Below are positions 61,430 to 64,000 of a stretch of 64,000 nucleotides of DNA, piece by piece. The position numbers were made by a program, and so were the translations under genes. The notes beneath the pieces were generated by a model. The model was not told the DNA's origin. It ran no database searches and was given only the letters and a program-made list of their open reading frames with translations. Origin of the DNA: Arsenicicoccus piscis (lineage in GTDB: Bacteria; Actinomycetota; Actinomycetes; Actinomycetales; Dermatophilaceae); the NCBI RefSeq assembly GCF_022568835.1, contig NZ_JAKZHV010000005.1, positions 186,001 to 250,000 of the forward strand, given 5' to 3'. How positions within the stretch are numbered: position 1 is the stretch's first letter; every line of letters starts with the position of its first letter.

Positions 61430-63030
61430 CCGGCCCCCTCGAGCAGGGCCGGCTCGGCCAGGTCGGGCTCCAGCAGCTCGACCGCGGGGTTGGCGTAGCC
61501 GTCGTCCTTGCGGACCACCCCGTCGAGACCCTTGCCGGCGTCGGCGGGGCGACGCATCAGGCCGAAGGTGCCGTCGGCGATCGCCTCGAGCAGCGTGTCG
61601 TCGACGATCCGGTCGAGCAGCTCGATCGCCTCGGCCAGGACCTGGCGCGAGCGCTGCTGGATGAACCCGTCGACCGGCGGGTGGAAGTCCTCGACCAGCC
61701 CGCGGCCGGCGTCCAGGGCGTAGCGGACGTTCTGCAGGGCCAGGTCGCGGTCGGACAGCCAGGGGGTGACCACGGCCTCGGTCATCATGCCTACCAACAG
61801 GATTCCCTGACCGGTCAGGCCACCGACGAGGTTGAAGAAGCCGTCCAGCAGGTAGCCGCGGAAGATGTCACCGGTCATGTGCTTCGTCGGCGGCATCCAC
61901 TTCAGCGGCGCGTCGGGGAAGAGCGTGCGGGCGAGCAGTGCGTGCGCCACCTCCAACCGGAACGACTGCGGCACATCGGGATTGATCTCGAAGGCGTGAC
62001 CGAGCCCGAGCTGCCAGTCGGCGAGCCCGGCCTCCTTGGCGAAGTACTCGTTGAGCAGCTGGCTCACGGTGACCGTGTGCGCCGCCTCGACGGCGTCGGC
62101 GGTGGTGAGGTAGTTGTCCTCGCCGGTGTTGATGATGATGCCCGCCCGCGCGTGAATCTGTCGCGAGAAGCGTTGATCCACAAACGTTCTCACCGGGTTG
62201 ATGTCGCGGAAGAGGATGCCGTACATCGAGTCGTTGAGCATCATGTCAAGCCGCTCCAGGCCCGCCAGCGTGGCGATCTCGGGCATGCACAGACCGGACG
62301 CGTAGTTGGTGAGCCGCACGTAGCGCCCGACCTCCTTGCTCACGTCGTCCAGCGCCGCTCGCATCAGCCGGAAGTTCTCCTGTGTCGCATACGTGCCCGC
62401 GTAGCCCTCGCGGGTCGCACCCTCCGGCACGTAGTCCAGCAGAGACTGCCCGGTGGACCGGATCACGGCCACGACGTCTGCTCCCCCACGGGCGGCGGCC
62501 TGCGCCTGCGGCATGTCCTCGTAGATGTCCCCGGTCGCCACGATGAGGTAGATCCAGGGGCGGCTGGGCGGGTCCCCGAGCCGCGCGACCAGTCGGTCCC
62601 GGGTGGCGCGGTTGCGGTCGATCCGCTTGATGCCCGTGCCGATCGAGCGCCTCGCGAGGGTGAGCGCGGCCGACCGGTCGCGCCCGGACGGCTGGCGCAG
62701 CTGCACCGACCGGGAGGAGGCGCGCTGGGCCAGGTCGAGCAGGTCGGTGGCCTCACCACGCCGGATCGCGTCGAACGCGGGGGCGCAGACGCACTGCTCG
62801 AGCCCGACCCCGTCGCGCACGGCGTCGACGAGGTGGTTGACCCACGGGACCCGTTCGTGGTCGGCGCCGCTCAGGCCGGCGAGCCGCAGGGTGGCCCGCT
62901 CGACCGACGCGGTGGTGTGCGCCTGGGCCAGCTCGACGATGGGTCGGCCGGCTCGGGCCGCCAGCTGCCGAGCCCGCGCGACGGCGCGCGGGTCTAGCTG
63001 CAGCAACGGTGCGCCTGGTCCGGTGCTCAC
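61426..63030 (-). CDS. kamD: Lysine 5,6-aminomutase, alpha subunit
   Basis: TIM-barrel subunit holding the substrate and PLP. The 534-residue protein has GTGIKRIDRNRATRDRLVAR, ATGDIYEDMPQAQAAARGGA, VIRSTGQSLLDYVPEGATRE, YASGLCMPEIATLAGLERLD, and GHAFEINPDVPQSFRLEVAH, the family hallmarks. The GTG at 63030 overlaps the kdd stop (GTGA); no better start lies inside. No frame disruption is seen. Confidence 0.94.
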   Translation of the reverse strand: MSTGPGAPLLQLDPRAVARARQLAARAGRPIVELAQAHTTASVERATLRLAGLSGADHERVPWVNHLVDAVRDGVGLEQCVCAPAFDAIRRGEATDLLDLAQRASSRSVQLRQPSGRDRSAALTLARRSIGTGIKRIDRNRATRDRLVARLGDPPSRPWIYLIVATGDIYEDMPQAQAAARGGADVVAVIRSTGQSLLDYVPEGATREGYAGTYATQENFRLMRAALDDVSKEVGRYVRLTNYASGLCMPEIATLAGLERLDMMLNDSMYGILFRDINPVRTFVDQRFSRQIHARAGIIINTGEDNYLTTADAVEAAHTVTVSQLLNEYFAKEAGLADWQLGLGHAFEINPDVPQSFRLEVAHALLARTLFPDAPLKWMPPTKHMTGDIFRGYLLDGFFNLVGGLTGQGILLVGMMTEAVVTPWLSDRDLALQNVRYALDAGRGLVEDFHPPVDGFIQQRSRQVLAEAIELLDRIVDDTLLEAIADGTFGLMRRPADAGKGLDGVVRKDDGYANPAVELLEPDLAEPALLEGAG

Positions 63031-64000
63031 GCGCCCTCCTCCGCCAGCCGCTGGTCGAACAAGCCTCGCACGCCAGGGTTCTCGCGGATCAACGACAGCG
63101 CCAGCTCGGCGTGCCCCGGCACGTAGCCGTTGCCCATCAGCAGCCGCACGTCCGCGGCCAGCCCCTCGGCCCCGAGCGCCGCAGCGGAGAAGCTGGTGGC
63201 CATCGAGAAGAACAGGCAGGTGCCACCGTCGCGGGTGACGAGGATGGCGGGCTGCTCGCACCCGGGCACGTCCACGCAGACCACGGTGAGGTCGACGGGT
63301 CCCCCGACCTCGTCGACCGCCGCGGTCAGCCCCAGCGGGTCACGGGCGTCGGCGACGACCACGTGCGTGGCGAGAGCGGCACGGTCTACGGCCTGGGCCT
63401 CGGTGTCGTCGCGGACGACGGCGACGACCCGGGGCGAGCGCTCGGCACGCGCCATGGCCAGGCACAGCGAGCCGGACTTGCCGGCGCCACCGAGCACGAG
63501 CACGGAAGGATCCACACCCGTCAGCACTCGATGCTCGCGAATCACCCTGCGCACCAACGCTGGTGCGCCGCAGACGTCCATGACCATCAGCGCGAGAGCG
63601 GGATCGAGATCCTCGGGGAGCCGCGCAGCGATGGTCCGACCGAAGAGGATCGCGTGTCCCTGCGCGGGGATCCGCTCGGACGTGCCGTCCCACCGCGACA
63701 ACCCGTCGGTGAGGTGCAGCGGCGTCAGCGAGAGGGACACCAGGGTGGCGACCCGGTCACCCACGCGCAGCCCGGTCGTCGACTGCGGCCCGACCTCGGC
63801 GACCGTCCCGACGAGCATGCCGCCGGAGCCGGTGACCGGGTTCTGCATCTTGCCGCGCTCGGCCACGATCGCGAGCACCGCCTCGCGCACGGCGTCACCC
63901 GTGCCGTGCTGCTCGCGCAGCTGGCGGAAGGACGCCGCGTCCAGGTTGAGCCGCTCGACGTCCACGCGCACCTCGTCGGGCCCGATCGCCGGGTCGGGGT
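63027..64000 (-). CDS. kdd: L-erythro-3,5-diaminohexanoate dehydrogenase (5' end beyond window)
   Basis: NAD-dependent, ammonia-releasing oxidation of 3,5-diaminohexanoate to 3-keto-5-aminohexanoate. About 320 residues are visible. The open frame continues to the window edge (PAIGPDEVRVDVERLNLDAA), so the GTG at 63971 is unlikely to be the start. The Rossmann motif is SVLVLGGAGKSGSLCLAMAR. EVGPQSTTGLRVGDRVATLV gives the zinc-dehydrogenase-like N-terminal domain. Kce and any regulator are expected upstream, outside the window. Confidence 0.9.
   Translation of the reverse strand, partial: PDPAIGPDEVRVDVERLNLDAASFRQLREQHGTGDAVREAVLAIVAERGKMQNPVTGSGGMLVGTVAEVGPQSTTGLRVGDRVATLVSLSLTPLHLTDGLSRWDGTSERIPAQGHAILFGRTIAARLPEDLDPALALMVMDVCGAPALVRRVIREHRVLTGVDPSVLVLGGAGKSGSLCLAMARAERSPRVVAVVRDDTEAQAVDRAALATHVVVADARDPLGLTAAVDEVGGPVDLTVVCVDVPGCEQPAILVTRDGGTCLFFSMATSFSAAALGAEGLAADVRLLMGNGYVPGHAELALSLIRENPGVRGLFDQRLAEEGA

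Overview
This window looks like chromosomal DNA from a high-GC actinobacterium. The evidence is very high GC with strong third-position G/C, many GTG starts, RbpA, DUF3039, DUF2017, DUF3618 and DUF222/13E12 proteins, and gene order matching the actinobacterial core (prfB-ftsE-ftsX-smpB; pncB-clpS-DUF2017; murI-MBL-rph-rdgB; rbpA-fxsA-ppm-lnt). The best guess is Micrococcales, perhaps Intrasporangiaceae; that placement is inference.

Layout. 1-6.3 kb: translation and division core (prfB, broken at the window edge; ftsE with a frameshift; ftsX; a secreted M23 peptidase; smpB). 6.4-13.7 kb: DUF2207 membrane protein, LigD-type polymerase, HchA, a frameshifted GNAT, a two-gene secreted/anchored NPCBM-like pair and an NAD(P)-binding protein. 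13.7-19.5 kb: pyruvate carboxylase, an MFS protein and an enoyl-CoA hydratase/HIBCH-like enzyme. 19.6-20.5 kb: tmRNA and a thioredoxin, separated by a very long terminator. 20.8-27.5 kb: DEAD-box helicase with an RRDF-repeat tail, YqgE, DUF3039, a small secreted protein made of KVKLY repeats, an SF2 helicase, an Lrp regulator and an RDD protein. 27.5-30.5 kb: pncA-pncB divergent from clpS-DUF2017. 30.5-41.7 kb: an accessory block lying between clpS-DUF2017 and murI. It holds a GntR-controlled catabolic cluster (cupin-ABM fusion, ALDH, GntR, ABM protein, Ldh-type dehydrogenase; divergent lactonase and MatC carrier), split by an IS256-family element, then a polar amino acid ABC transporter. 41.7-49.5 kb: murI, MBL, rph, rdgB, a two-component system, arfB, bcp, DUF3618, tRNA-Leu and tRNA-Lys. 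49.7-52.3 kb: a scrambled intradiol-dioxygenase/UMF1-transporter locus, then rbpA. 52.3-57.2 kb: repeat-rich spacer and a DUF222/HNH gene split by an IS3-family element. 57.2-60.3 kb: fxsA, ppm, lnt. 60.3-64 kb: a kal-kamE-kamD-kdd cluster for 5,6-aminomutase lysine degradation, cut by the window end.

Two themes stand out. First, small indels break many otherwise well-conserved frames (ftsE, GNAT, ALDH, lactonase/MatC, rdgB, dioxygenase/MFS, both IS3 ORFs, HNH tail). This points to limited consensus quality as much as to real pseudogenes. Second, the most unfamiliar gene is the 86-residue secreted protein at 23914-24174, whose mature part is five copies of KVKLY at a 9-residue period. The cleanest biological event is the IS256-family insertion at the start codon of the ABM gene, which separates that gene from its ribosome binding site.
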